A stretch of DNA of 28,193 nucleotides. It comes from Flavobacteriales bacterium UBA6049 (GTDB taxonomy: Bacteria; Bacteroidota; Bacteroidia; Flavobacteriales_G; Salibacteraceae). This document shows positions 15,927-24,047 of the stretch, piece by piece. The position numbers and the translations under genes were made by a program. Numbering within the stretch: the first letter of the stretch is position 1; the number at the start of each line of letters is the position of its first letter. The notes under the pieces were generated by a model. It made no database searches. It was given only the letters and a program-made list of their open reading frames with translations, and was not told where the DNA came from. The DNA lies in the NCBI GenBank assembly GCA_002429085.1, contig DIYR01000184.1, forward strand, positions 1 through 28,193, written 5' to 3'.

Positions 15927-17501
15927 ATGGCAGAAATTAATCCAGCCGAAGTATCAGCCATCCTAAGAGAGCAACTCTCAGGTTTTAAGTCGGCAGCTGA
16001 ATTAGAAGAAGTTGGTACCGTACTTCAAGTAGGTGATGGTATTGCACGTATTTACGGATTAACTAACGTACAATACGGTGAGTTGATTGAATTTGAAAAT
16101 GGCCTTCAAGGTATTGCATTGAACTTGGAAGAGGACAATGTAGGTGCCGTACTCTTAGGTGGTTCAAACGAAATTCGTGAAGGAGATACAGTTAAGCGTA
16201 CTAAGAAAATTGCTTCTATCCAAGTTGGGGAAGGAATTGTTGGTCGTGTAGTAAATACGCTTGGTGAGCCGATTGATGGTAAAGGGCAAATTGAAGGCGA
16301 AAAGGTACAGATGCCAATCGAGCGTAAAGCTCCTGGTGTTATCTATCGTCAGCCTGTAAACGAGCCAATGCAAACTGGTATCAAGTCTATTGATGCAATG
16401 ATTCCAATTGGACGTGGTCAACGTGAGTTAATCATTGGTGACCGTCAAACTGGTAAATCAACTGTTGCACTTGACACGATTATTAACCAAAAAGAATTTT
16501 ACGATGCAGGTGAGCCAGTTTACTGTATCTACGTTGCGGTAGGTCAGAAAGCTTCTACAGTTGCACAAATCGTTAAAACATTAACTGATGCTGGCGCAAT
16601 GGATTACACAATCATTGTTGCTGCAAACGCATCAGATCCTGCACCAATGCAGGTATATGCTCCTTTCGCAGGTGCTGCAATTGGAGAGTATTTCCGTGAT
16701 ACTGGTCGTCCAGCACTGATCGTTTATGATGATTTATCTAAACAAGCGGTAGCATATCGTGAGGTATCATTGTTATTAAGACGTCCTCCAGGTCGTGAAG
16801 CATACCCAGGTGATGTATTCTTCTTGCACTCACGTTTATTAGAGCGTGCAGCAAAAGTAATTGCTGATGATGGTATTGCTGCACAAATGAATGATCTTCC
16901 TGAGTCTTTAAAAGACAAAGTAAAAGGTGGTGGTTCATTAACGGCACTTCCAATTATCGAAACACAAGCTGGTGACGTTTCTGCGTATATCCCAACGAAC
17001 GTGATTTCGATTACTGATGGTCAGATCTTCTTAGAGTCTAACTTGTTTAACTCTGGGGTTCGTCCAGCTATTAACGTAGGTATTTCCGTATCTCGTGTTG
17101 GTGGATCAGCTCAGATTAAGTCAATGAAGAAAGTATCTGGTACATTGAAACTAGATCAAGCACAATACCGCGAGTTAGAAGCGTTCGCTAAGTTTGGTTC
17201 TGACTTAGATGCTGCAACTAAAGCAGTATTAGATAAAGGTGCTCGTAACGTTGAGATCTTGAAGCAAGCTCAAAACTCACCTCTTCCAGTAGAAGAGCAA
17301 ATCGCAATTATTTACGTTGGTACAAAAGGATTAATCCAAAGAGTTCCAGTAAACAAAGTGAAAGAGTTTGAAGCAGAGTTTTTAGATCTTTTACGTGCTC
17401 AACATAAAGATGCTTTAACTGATTTAAAATCAGGTAAATTATCTGATAGAGCAATTGAAACACTTGAAAAAGTGTGTGCCGATTTGGCTTCTAAATATTA
17501 A
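15927..17501 (+). CDS. atpA: ATP synthase F1 subunit alpha
   Basis: 524 aa. Walker A is GDRQTGKST (171-179, K177). The arginine finger is R390 in SVSRVGG, equal to E. coli R376. The N-terminal beta-barrel domain covers ~25-95, and the C-terminal helical bundle starts near 400. Alpha subunits bind non-catalytic nucleotide and give the Arg finger to the beta active site. atpD (beta) is not in this window, so the catalytic partner must be encoded elsewhere. Confidence 0.98.
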   Translation: MAEINPAEVSAILREQLSGFKSAAELEEVGTVLQVGDGIARIYGLTNVQYGELIEFENGLQGIALNLEEDNVGAVLLGGSNEIREGDTVKRTKKIASIQVGEGIVGRVVNTLGEPIDGKGQIEGEKVQMPIERKAPGVIYRQPVNEPMQTGIKSIDAMIPIGRGQRELIIGDRQTGKSTVALDTIINQKEFYDAGEPVYCIYVAVGQKASTVAQIVKTLTDAGAMDYTIIVAANASDPAPMQVYAPFAGAAIGEYFRDTGRPALIVYDDLSKQAVAYREVSLLLRRPPGREAYPGDVFFLHSRLLERAAKVIADDGIAAQMNDLPESLKDKVKGGGSLTALPIIETQAGDVSAYIPTNVISITDGQIFLESNLFNSGVRPAINVGISVSRVGGSAQIKSMKKVSGTLKLDQAQYRELEAFAKFGSDLDAATKAVLDKGARNVEILKQAQNSPLPVEEQIAIIYVGTKGLIQRVPVNKVKEFEAEFLDLLRAQHKDALTDLKSGKLSDRAIETLEKVCADLASKY

Positions 17502-17521
17502 GAAACGAAAAACCTTAAGCG

Positions 17522-18394
17522 ATGCCAAGCTTAAAAGAAGTACGTAACCGAATTACCTCTGTAAACTCAACAAGGCAGATTACTTCTGCTATGAAAATGG
17601 TTTCTGCAGCTAAATTGAAAAAAGCTCAAGATACTATTACTGAGTTGCGTCCATATGCTGAAAAGTTGACTGAGATTTTAGGAAACTTAAGCGGTAACAT
17701 GGAAGCAGCAGAAGGAAACTATGCTGAAGAGCGTGAGGTAAAAAAGGTATTGATTGTTGCTTACACTTCGAACCGTGGATTATGTGGGGCTTTTAACTCA
17801 CAGATCATTAAGCGAGTTCGTAAAGAAATTGATGAAAGTGATGCTAACATAGATTTCGAAGTATTCTCTGTTGGTAAAAAAGCTCATGATTTCTTTGCAA
17901 AGACTCCTTACGTTGCTAACGTAAATGGAACAGGTGAAGAAGCAAACAGATTGTATGATAATATTTCATTCGATCAAACAGCTGAAGTAGCTGAAGCAGT
18001 TATGCAAACTTTTGTTGAAGGCACGTACGATAGAATCGTATTGGTATACAACAAGTTTAAGAACGCAGCTTCTCAAGAAACTATGTTCGAGCAGTTATTA
18101 CCTATTGTTCCTCCAGCTAAAGTAACGAATGATACTGAGTACATTTTTGAGCCTAGTAAAGGAGAGATTCTTGATGAATTAATCCCTAAGGCATTGAAGA
18201 CTCAATTCCACAAAGCGTTGTTAGATTCTAACGCTTCTGAGCATGGCGCACGTATGACTGCAATGCACAAAGCAACAGATAATGCATCGGAGCTTTTGAA
18301 AGAATTGAAATTGACTTACAACAAGGCTCGTCAAGCAGCAATTACAACAGAAATCTTAGAGATTACTTCAGGTGCCGAAGCACTAAACGGGTAA
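17522..18394 (+). CDS. atpG: ATP synthase F1 subunit gamma
   Basis: 290 aa. The N-terminal helix (ITSAMKMVSAAKLKKAQ) and the C-terminal helix (ARQAAITTEILEITSGAEAL) form the rotating central shaft; the middle has the conserved SNRGLCGAFN. Last gene of this operon: a strong terminator begins 21 bases after its stop. Confidence 0.97.
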   Translation: MPSLKEVRNRITSVNSTRQITSAMKMVSAAKLKKAQDTITELRPYAEKLTEILGNLSGNMEAAEGNYAEEREVKKVLIVAYTSNRGLCGAFNSQIIKRVRKEIDESDANIDFEVFSVGKKAHDFFAKTPYVANVNGTGEEANRLYDNISFDQTAEVAEAVMQTFVEGTYDRIVLVYNKFKNAASQETMFEQLLPIVPPAKVTNDTEYIFEPSKGEILDELIPKALKTQFHKALLDSNASEHGARMTAMHKATDNASELLKELKLTYNKARQAAITTEILEITSGAEALNG

Positions 18395-18414
18395 GATCAA
18401 GACATAAACTAATT

Positions 18415-18449
18415 AAAGCTCAATTCGCTATGCGGGTTGAGCTTTTTTT
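18415..18449 (+). terminator. Terminator of the atp operon (possibly two-way)
   Basis: Arms 18415-18428 and 18432-18445 form a 14-pair stem (AAAGCTCAATTCGC with GCGGGTTGAGCTTT, two G-U pairs) with loop TAT, followed by a T run to 18449. The minus-strand bioY gene ends 17 bases beyond, and the A-rich left flank gives a weaker T run in that direction. Confidence 0.9.
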
Positions 18450-18465
18450 ATGCCCTAAGGTCAGC

Positions 18466-18960
18466 TCAATTCTTCTCTAGTAGAAAAACTATCCCTGCTC
18501 CAACTAAACTTTTGATAAGCAATCCAGGAAGTAATGGCCATAGAACTTCGAGTAAATCTAAATTGGGTAATTGAACTCCAAGCCATATAAAGCCAGGTAC
18601 AAGAAGTAAACCATGAGTGAACACCAAAACCAAGCTATCACTCCAAAAAGATTTTCTGAAACGATTCCTTACTACTCCAACAACTGGAGCAGCAATTAAA
18701 AAACCAAGAAAAAAACCTGCTGTAACACCTAATAACTTTTCGTGCCCACCAACATAACCGCTATAAATGGGTAACCCAATCGCCCCAAGTAAGATATAGC
18801 CGAGAACTATTAAAAAGCTCTCAATTGGTCTGAATAAAGCTCCAATAACAAGAATTACTAGCGTTTGGAAACTAATATCTACTACACCCACCTCTAAGCT
18901 CGCTGGTGCAATCAAACACAATGAAACAATAGCAAGTAAATATTTCAGGTAATCTCTCAA
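18466..18960 (-). CDS. bioY: Biotin transporter BioY (ECF S component)
   Basis: 164 aa, about six membrane helices. Family features: DISFQTLVILVIGALF near residue 30, the LGYILLGAIGLPIYSG motif near 53-68 and the GVTAGFFLGFL segment. BioY binds and imports biotin in the inner membrane, alone or with the shared ECF energising module; no EcfA/EcfT genes are here. The start appears to be TTG (18960-18958) overlapping the radA stop as TTGA; no ATG precedes the first helix. Last gene of the minus-strand run. A biotin-carrying protein is encoded at 4933-5427. Confidence 0.88.
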   Translation of the reverse strand: MRDYLKYLLAIVSLCLIAPASLEVGVVDISFQTLVILVIGALFRPIESFLIVLGYILLGAIGLPIYSGYVGGHEKLLGVTAGFFLGFLIAAPVVGVVRNRFRKSFWSDSLVLVFTHGLLLVPGFIWLGVQLPNLDLLEVLWPLLPGLLIKSLVGAGIVFLLEKN

Positions 18961-20324
18961 AACAGGCGCCTAAAAACTTCTTCAATCTTATTGACAGCTA
19001 CTACCTCAATTCCAAATGATTTTGGATCTAAACCTTTTAAGTTGTAGCCACTTACAAAGATCTGCTCAAAACCTAATTTCTCGGCTTCTCGAATACGCAT
19101 CTCTAATCGATTTACAGGTCTTATTTCTCCACTTAAACCAACCTCAGCAGCAAAGCATGTATTAGGATTAATAGCATCATCCTCGTTTGAACTTAAAATA
19201 GCTGCCACAACCGCTAAGTCTATGGCCGGATCATCAACACGAATACCACCAGCTATATTTAAGAAAACATCCTTGGTTGCTAATCTAAAACCACATCGCT
19301 TCTCCAAAACTGCCAATAACATACTTAGTCTGCGCAAATCAAACCCAGTCGCAGAACGCTGAGGAGTTCCATAGGCCGCTGTACTCACCAAAGCCTGAGT
19401 CTCAATCAACATAGGGCGCAAGCCTTCCATAGTAGCAGCAATACTCGTTCCACTAAGAGATCGATCTCTATTTGAGATTAAAATCTCGCTAGGATTTGAA
19501 ACTGTTCGCAAACCATTGCCTTGCATTTCGTAAATACCTAACTCATGTGTAGACCCGAAACGATTCTTAACCGCACGCAGTATTCTAAAGATATGATTTC
19601 GATCTCCCTCAAACTGTAGAACAGTATCAACCATGTGCTCAAGCACTTTTGGACCTGCAATACTTCCCTCTTTGTTAATGTGACCTACTAAAACCACAGG
19701 TACGTTATTCGTTTTAGCATACTTCAACCATTCTGCAGCACACGCACGTATTTGAGAAACACTTCCTGCGGCTGCATCCAACAAAGGGGTGAACATGGTT
19801 TGAATAGAATCTACAATCACTACATCCGGATTGAGATTATTCACATGAACGAAAATGTTATCCAAATTCGTTTCAGTATACAAGTAACAAGATTCATTTG
19901 ATATTCCAATTCGGTCTGCTCTTAGTTTAATTTGTTGCTCGCTTTCCTCTCCAGAAACGTAGAATACCTTTTTCTTATTAAACTGAAGAACCAATTGCAA
20001 CAACAACGTGGATTTACCAATTCCCGGTTCACCACCAAGCAATATGAGCGATCCTGGAACTAAACCACCTCCAAGAACACGATGTAGCTCTTCATCTGGC
20101 AAAGCTATTCTTGGACTCTTCTCAAAATCAATTTCGTTAATGGGAGTTGGTTTCTTAATAGCATCAGCTTGTACAAGACTTTTATTCTTGCTCGCGCTTG
20201 ATTCTTTTATTTGAATCTCTTCAACATAAGTATTCCACTCTCCGCAATTAGAACATCTTCCAACCCACTGAGGTGAGGTCTGCCCACAATTCTGGCAGAC
20301 ATACATTTTTTTGACTTTAGCCAA
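18957..20324 (-). CDS. radA: DNA recombination protein RadA (Sms)
   Basis: 455 aa, normal for RadA. Parts in order: a four-cysteine zinc finger (C10, C13, C24, C27), a RecA-like ATPase with Walker A GGEPGIGKST (97-106), the RadA-specific KNRFG motif (253-257), and a Lon-protease-like C-terminal domain (~290-455). RadA drives branch migration in recombination repair. The first codon is TTG at 20324 giving MAKVKK; the family usually begins MAK, which favours it over the internal ATG at 20306. The start is 11 bases after the rfaE2 stop. Confidence 0.96.
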   Translation of the reverse strand: MAKVKKMYVCQNCGQTSPQWVGRCSNCGEWNTYVEEIQIKESSASKNKSLVQADAIKKPTPINEIDFEKSPRIALPDEELHRVLGGGLVPGSLILLGGEPGIGKSTLLLQLVLQFNKKKVFYVSGEESEQQIKLRADRIGISNESCYLYTETNLDNIFVHVNNLNPDVVIVDSIQTMFTPLLDAAAGSVSQIRACAAEWLKYAKTNNVPVVLVGHINKEGSIAGPKVLEHMVDTVLQFEGDRNHIFRILRAVKNRFGSTHELGIYEMQGNGLRTVSNPSEILISNRDRSLSGTSIAATMEGLRPMLIETQALVSTAAYGTPQRSATGFDLRRLSMLLAVLEKRCGFRLATKDVFLNIAGGIRVDDPAIDLAVVAAILSSNEDDAINPNTCFAAEVGLSGEIRPVNRLEMRIREAEKLGFEQIFVSGYNLKGLDPKSFGIEVVAVNKIEEVFRRLF

Positions 20325-20335
20325 CGTGAATGATT

Positions 20336-20863
20336 TTACTGCAAATTAGCTTCTATGATTTTCTCCTCCAAACGAGTTGTTGAATGCCCAGGAACAAAAG
20401 AAAGCGCATGTACCTCTCCTCCCCAACTTCTTACCTCCTTAGAACCTACCATATAAGTCTTTAACGACTCATCTGTTTCATTCGGATCATAATCTCCACC
20501 CTTCACTAAAACTGATGGTTGAATAGCATTGATCAGTTCTAATGGGGTGTCTTCATCAAATATGATGGTTGCATCAACAAATTCAAGAGCCCGTAGAATA
20601 AGACTCCTAGTTTGCTCGTCTTTTATTGGTCTAGCGGGTCCTTTATTTAAACGTTTTACTGAATCATCACTGTTCACACCAATTACCAATCGTTGCCCTA
20701 AATCAGCAGCTCTGGCTAAGTAATCAATATGACCTGTATGCAATAAATCAAATACCCCATTGGTAAAAACAACAGCCTCACCATTACTTCTCCAATTTGC
20801 TACTTGCTTTGAAAGATCTTCTAAAGAATAAGTCTTACGACTCAGTTGTTGATACGCGCCCAT
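20336..20863 (-). CDS. rfaE2: D-glycero-beta-D-manno-heptose 1-phosphate adenylyltransferase
   Basis: 175 aa nucleotidyltransferase. The motif FTNGVFDLLHTGHIDYL carries the HxGH nucleotide site (H42-H45), and the C-terminal part has the STTRLEEKI helix. It matches the C-terminal half of HldE (RfaE) without the kinase half, the split form common in Bacteroidota. It activates heptose phosphate to ADP-heptose for lipopolysaccharide core. ATG 20863 lies 29 bases inside the flippase gene; no later start keeps the N-terminal helix. Confidence 0.92.
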   Translation of the reverse strand: MGAYQQLSRKTYSLEDLSKQVANWRSNGEAVVFTNGVFDLLHTGHIDYLARAADLGQRLVIGVNSDDSVKRLNKGPARPIKDEQTRSLILRALEFVDATIIFDEDTPLELINAIQPSVLVKGGDYDPNETDESLKTYMVGSKEVRSWGGEVHALSFVPGHSTTRLEEKIIEANLQ

Positions 20864-21851
20864 TTTTCCATCGGTTATAAGTTGGAATCAACGCGAAAGA
20901 TAAGGCTCCTAGGGCAAGAATTAGAATTGTTTGACCAGTCCAAACAATCCACCCAAAAGCACCAGCCACATTCTCATCTACATTATAGAGGGTTAGAATA
21001 GCTTGAATGGCTAATGGGTATGCTCCAATACCTCCATTTGTAACGGCTATCGTAATGCCTCCAAGTACAAACCCTGTCAATACTCCAGCGAAAGGAACAT
21101 CAGATGTTTCTGGTAAACTGAAGAAACATAGATAGAACATCACTACATACATCAACCAAATAAAAATAGTGTGGAATATAAATGCCCATTTCTGCTTCAT
21201 AGTAACAATAGATAGGACACCATCCACTATTCCCTTCAACAATCCTTGAATTGTTTGAATTACTTTATTCTCTGATTTAATTCGATAAATAAATACCAAT
21301 GTACCTACGCCTCCAACAAACAAGACTCCCAAAATACCGAGTATTGCACCACTTGACACTTTTCCAAGTAGATTACTGAGCATATCGTTAAAGATTTCTT
21401 GTATCACCTCATATTGAAGAAATACAACAACTGTTGTGGTTGTTAATAGGATGATCAAATCAGCAACACGTTCCGCGATAACTGTTCCTAGTAGTTTTTC
21501 AAATGGAATTTTTTCATATCGATTCATCACCCCACATCTCGATATCTCACCTAGCCTAGGCACAGCTAAGTTTATCAAATAACCAACCATTACCGCAAAA
21601 AACGAATTCCCAAAATCTGGTTTGTAACCCAGTGGTTCTAATGTGTATTTCCACCGATATGCTCTACTAACGTGACTTAAAACAGCAGCCACTAGTGATA
21701 TCCAAACCCAAGTGTAGTTAGCTCTACCAAAGGCATCAAGGATGTCAACTTTATCTTCTTCAGATAACCCTTGGATAAACCACCATACTAAAAAAAGCCC
21801 CAAACCTAGGGGCACAATTATCTTGAGTGAGTTGAGGAGGTACTTTTTCAA
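20835..21851 (-). CDS. Flippase-like membrane protein (LPG synthase TM / YbhN family)
   Basis: 338 aa with about eight membrane helices. Signature regions: HVSRAYRWKYTLEPLGY near residue 60, INLAVPRLGEISRCGVM near 95-110 and the GGITIAVTNGGIGAYPLAIQ segment near 265-285, all typical of UPF0104/YbhN lysylphosphatidylglycerol synthetase-like integral membrane proteins. The substrate is unknown; proteins of this group are suspected lipid or sugar-lipid flippases. The start is TTG (21851-21849), 7 bases after panD, with no in-frame ATG before the first helix. The position beside panCD and radA is a conserved Bacteroidota order as far as I recall. Confidence 0.85.
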   Translation of the reverse strand: MKKYLLNSLKIIVPLGLGLFLVWWFIQGLSEEDKVDILDAFGRANYTWVWISLVAAVLSHVSRAYRWKYTLEPLGYKPDFGNSFFAVMVGYLINLAVPRLGEISRCGVMNRYEKIPFEKLLGTVIAERVADLIILLTTTTVVVFLQYEVIQEIFNDMLSNLLGKVSSGAILGILGVLFVGGVGTLVFIYRIKSENKVIQTIQGLLKGIVDGVLSIVTMKQKWAFIFHTIFIWLMYVVMFYLCFFSLPETSDVPFAGVLTGFVLGGITIAVTNGGIGAYPLAIQAILTLYNVDENVAGAFGWIVWTGQTILILALGALSFALIPTYNRWKNGRVSTTES

Positions 21852-21858
21852 CGATTTG

Positions 21859-22209
21859 TTATTTGAGCGTGTTATTCGTTTCGTCAGGGAAGATTAACGT
21901 TGGCTTAAACGTTTTAGCTTCTTCAAAGTCTAAAATAGCATAAGAAATGATAATGATGATATCACCAACAGCCACCAAACGTGCCGCGGGACCATTTAAA
22001 CAAATCCCTCCACTACCTCTTTCGCCTTTTATTACATACGTCTCAAGACGTGCTCCGTTATCAATGTTTACTATCTGAACTTTTTCACCTTCAATGATAT
22101 TTGATGCTTCCATCAAATCTTCATCGATTGTAATACTACCGATGTAATTCAAATCGGCTTCCGTCACCTTTACACGGTGAATCTTAGACTTAACTACTTG
22201 AATTTGCAT
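21859..22209 (-). CDS. panD: Aspartate 1-decarboxylase (pyruvoyl enzyme)
   Basis: 116 aa. It makes beta-alanine from aspartate. The self-cleavage site is G24-S25 in YIGSITID; S25 becomes the pyruvoyl group. K9 and Y58-region residues fit the family (KSKIHRVKVT, LETYVIKGERGSG, NGPAARL). It follows panC by 33 bases, with its own promoter in the gap, and supplies the beta-alanine that PanC joins to pantoate. Confidence 0.97.
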   Translation of the reverse strand: MQIQVVKSKIHRVKVTEADLNYIGSITIDEDLMEASNIIEGEKVQIVNIDNGARLETYVIKGERGSGGICLNGPAARLVAVGDIIIIISYAILDFEEAKTFKPTLIFPDETNNTLK

Positions 22210-22232
22210 GAATTGATTCTGCTAAAGCGGTG

Positions 22233-22260
22233 CAAAAGTACGATTATTCTTGAAGCCCAA
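22233..22260 (-). promoter_or_regulatory. Promoter for panD and the genes after it
   Basis: On the minus strand TTG (22260-22258), a 17-base spacer and TACTTTTG (22240-22233), a perfect TAnnTTTG. It starts within the last codons of panC and ends 23 bases before ATG 22209. It may let panD to bioY be expressed without panC. Confidence 0.55.
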
Positions 22261-23092
22261 TATTGTCTATCAATCTCACTCCTTCTAACCACACCGCTAT
22301 AAACGCACGAGGATGATTGCTTGTTCTCCTATCTTCGAAAGGTTGTAGCGTATTCTCGTCAGCTATAGAAAGGTACTCTAAATTAAATTCATCATGCTCA
22401 TCAAACGACATTTCAACTGCTTGTATTAACTCACTTACAGAAAGCTCAAAATAGTGTTCTCTTATCCACTTTAACTGATCGTAAATCAAAGAAGCTTTCT
22501 TTTTACCCATTTGAGACAAGCGCTCATTACGAGAGCTCATAGCCAATCCATTCTCTTCTCTGATAATTGGACAGCCTACGATTTTAACAGGAATTTGCTC
22601 AGATTTCACAAGATGCTTAATTACAGCTAGTTGCTGATAATCTTTTTCTCCAAAATATGAAGCATCAGCAGGTACGGCCTTAAAGAGTTTACGAACAATG
22701 GTTACCACCCCTTCAAAATGTCCAGGACGGTTTGCTCCTTCCATAGTCACAGCTATCTCTCCTAGCTCCGTTCCTTCAGTTTTAATCTCATCAGGATACA
22801 TTTCGTTAACCGATGGAAAAAAAACTGCATCACAATCAACAGAAAGCAACAATTCTTTGTCTCTGTTAAAATCACTCGGGTAATTCTCTAAATCCGATTT
22901 TTCGTTAAACTGGGTAGGGTTTACAAAAATGGAACAGATTACAAGGTCATTCTCCTTTTTAGCTCTCTGTACCAAACTCAAGTGTCCCTTATGAAGTGCG
23001 CCCATAGTTGGTACAAAACCTACGCGCTTACCATCTTCTCGGTTTTTAGTAACGTATGAATAGATGGCCTGAATCGTTGAATAACTGTGCAT
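22244..23092 (-). CDS. panC: Pantoate-beta-alanine ligase (pantothenate synthetase)
   Basis: 282 aa from ATG 23092, the normal length; the frame runs back to 23140 but the extra 16 residues precede the conserved start. Signatures: the ATP-site PTMGALHKGH, FVNPTQF, GHFEGVVTIVRKLF and FGEKDYQQL, and the ISSRNERL-like MSSRNERL. It condenses pantoate with beta-alanine to pantothenate, the CoA precursor. First gene of the minus-strand run; panB is not in the window. It diverges from the GT5-like gene across 123 bases. Confidence 0.97.
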   Translation of the reverse strand: MHSYSTIQAIYSYVTKNREDGKRVGFVPTMGALHKGHLSLVQRAKKENDLVICSIFVNPTQFNEKSDLENYPSDFNRDKELLLSVDCDAVFFPSVNEMYPDEIKTEGTELGEIAVTMEGANRPGHFEGVVTIVRKLFKAVPADASYFGEKDYQQLAVIKHLVKSEQIPVKIVGCPIIREENGLAMSSRNERLSQMGKKKASLIYDQLKWIREHYFELSVSELIQAVEMSFDEHDEFNLEYLSIADENTLQPFEDRRTSNHPRAFIAVWLEGVRLIDNIGLQE

Positions 23093-23154
23093 GCTGAAAG
23101 GGTAACTGAGATAGCGCCAAACAATTAGGCAAGGCAGCAAAGCTATTCGAAAAC

Positions 23155-23185
23155 TTGAACTGTGGGCATTTTTTCATTATTTTTG
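23155..23185 (+). promoter_or_regulatory. Promoter for the GT5-like / DUF4270 / glmS run
   Basis: TTG at 23155-23157, a 20-base spacer and TATTTTTG at 23178-23185, perfect to TAnnTTTG. Initiation near 23192 leaves ~24 bases to ATG 23216 and excludes the in-frame ATG at 23162. Confidence 0.6.
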
Positions 23186-23215
23186 TGCCCATTTTCTGAT
23201 AAACTGAGGGAATCT

Positions 23216-24043
23216 ATGAGCAAACCGAGGATATTATTTGTGTCGCAGGAGATTACACCGTATATACCAGAAAACACGGTATCTACTTTAACGCGTCACT
23301 TGCCGCAAGGAATTCAAGAAAGAGGGAAAGAAATCAGAACATTTATGCCTCGTTATGGCTGCGTTAACGAACGCAGACACCAACTACACGAGGTAATTCG
23401 CTTATCAGGTATGAATCTGGTAGTGAATGATTTTGATCATCCGTTAATTATCAAGGTAGCATCAATACAACCAGCTCGTATGCAGGTGTACTTCATTGAT
23501 AACGAAGAGTACTTCCATAGAAAAGCAATGTTAGAAGACAAAGAAGGTAATGCTTTCGAAGATAACGATGAGCGTTCTATTTTCTTTGTACGAGGAGTTA
23601 TTGAAACCGTAAAAAAATTGGGGTGGTCTCCGGATATAATTCATTGTAATGGATGGATGACTGCAATGCTGCCAACATATTTGCGTACGATGTATAAAGA
23701 CGATCCCATTTTTGCTGATACAAAAGTTGTGTACTCTTTATACGATCAATTACCAAACGGTGATTTAGCTTCAAATCTTGCAAGTAAACTTGCATTTGAT
23801 GGTATGGATGACAGTATTACCAGCATTGTGAATGATCCATCTTACACAAACCTTCATAAAATGGCTGTTCGTGATTCAGATGCTATGATTATTGGCCCTG
23901 GGGCAGAAGATCATGAAGTTGCTGAGCACATTAAAAATCAAGATAAACCGTTTATCATCCATGAGTCAGACGAGACATACATCGATCAGTACTCTGATTT
24001 TTATGATAAGATTTTGGCAGAATCTTCTGTTTTAGCAGATTAA
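23216..24043 (+). CDS. Glycogen/starch synthase-like protein, N-terminal half only
   Basis: 275 aa, from ATG 23216 (SKPRILFVSQEITPY). It matches the N-terminal Rossmann domain of GT5 glycogen synthases: the opening strand and SQEITPY, then a DNDERSIFFVRGVIETV helix and the IIHCNGWMTAMLP segment. True glycogen synthases are ~470-530 aa, so the C-terminal nucleotide-sugar domain is absent. The ADP-glucose motif (KTGGL after the first strand) reads PENTVSTL here. Such half-length proteins are usual in Bacteroidota at this place beside panC and are labelled 'glycogen/starch synthase', but catalysis is unlikely; a binding or regulatory role is inference. DUF4270 follows after 4 bases. Confidence 0.8.
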   Translation: MSKPRILFVSQEITPYIPENTVSTLTRHLPQGIQERGKEIRTFMPRYGCVNERRHQLHEVIRLSGMNLVVNDFDHPLIIKVASIQPARMQVYFIDNEEYFHRKAMLEDKEGNAFEDNDERSIFFVRGVIETVKKLGWSPDIIHCNGWMTAMLPTYLRTMYKDDPIFADTKVVYSLYDQLPNGDLASNLASKLAFDGMDDSITSIVNDPSYTNLHKMAVRDSDAMIIGPGAEDHEVAEHIKNQDKPFIIHESDETYIDQYSDFYDKILAESSVLAD

Positions 24044-24047
24044 TTCA

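Noticed and set aside
16164..16953. Minus-strand open frames opposite atpA
   Set aside because: Antisense shadows of a highly conserved gene.
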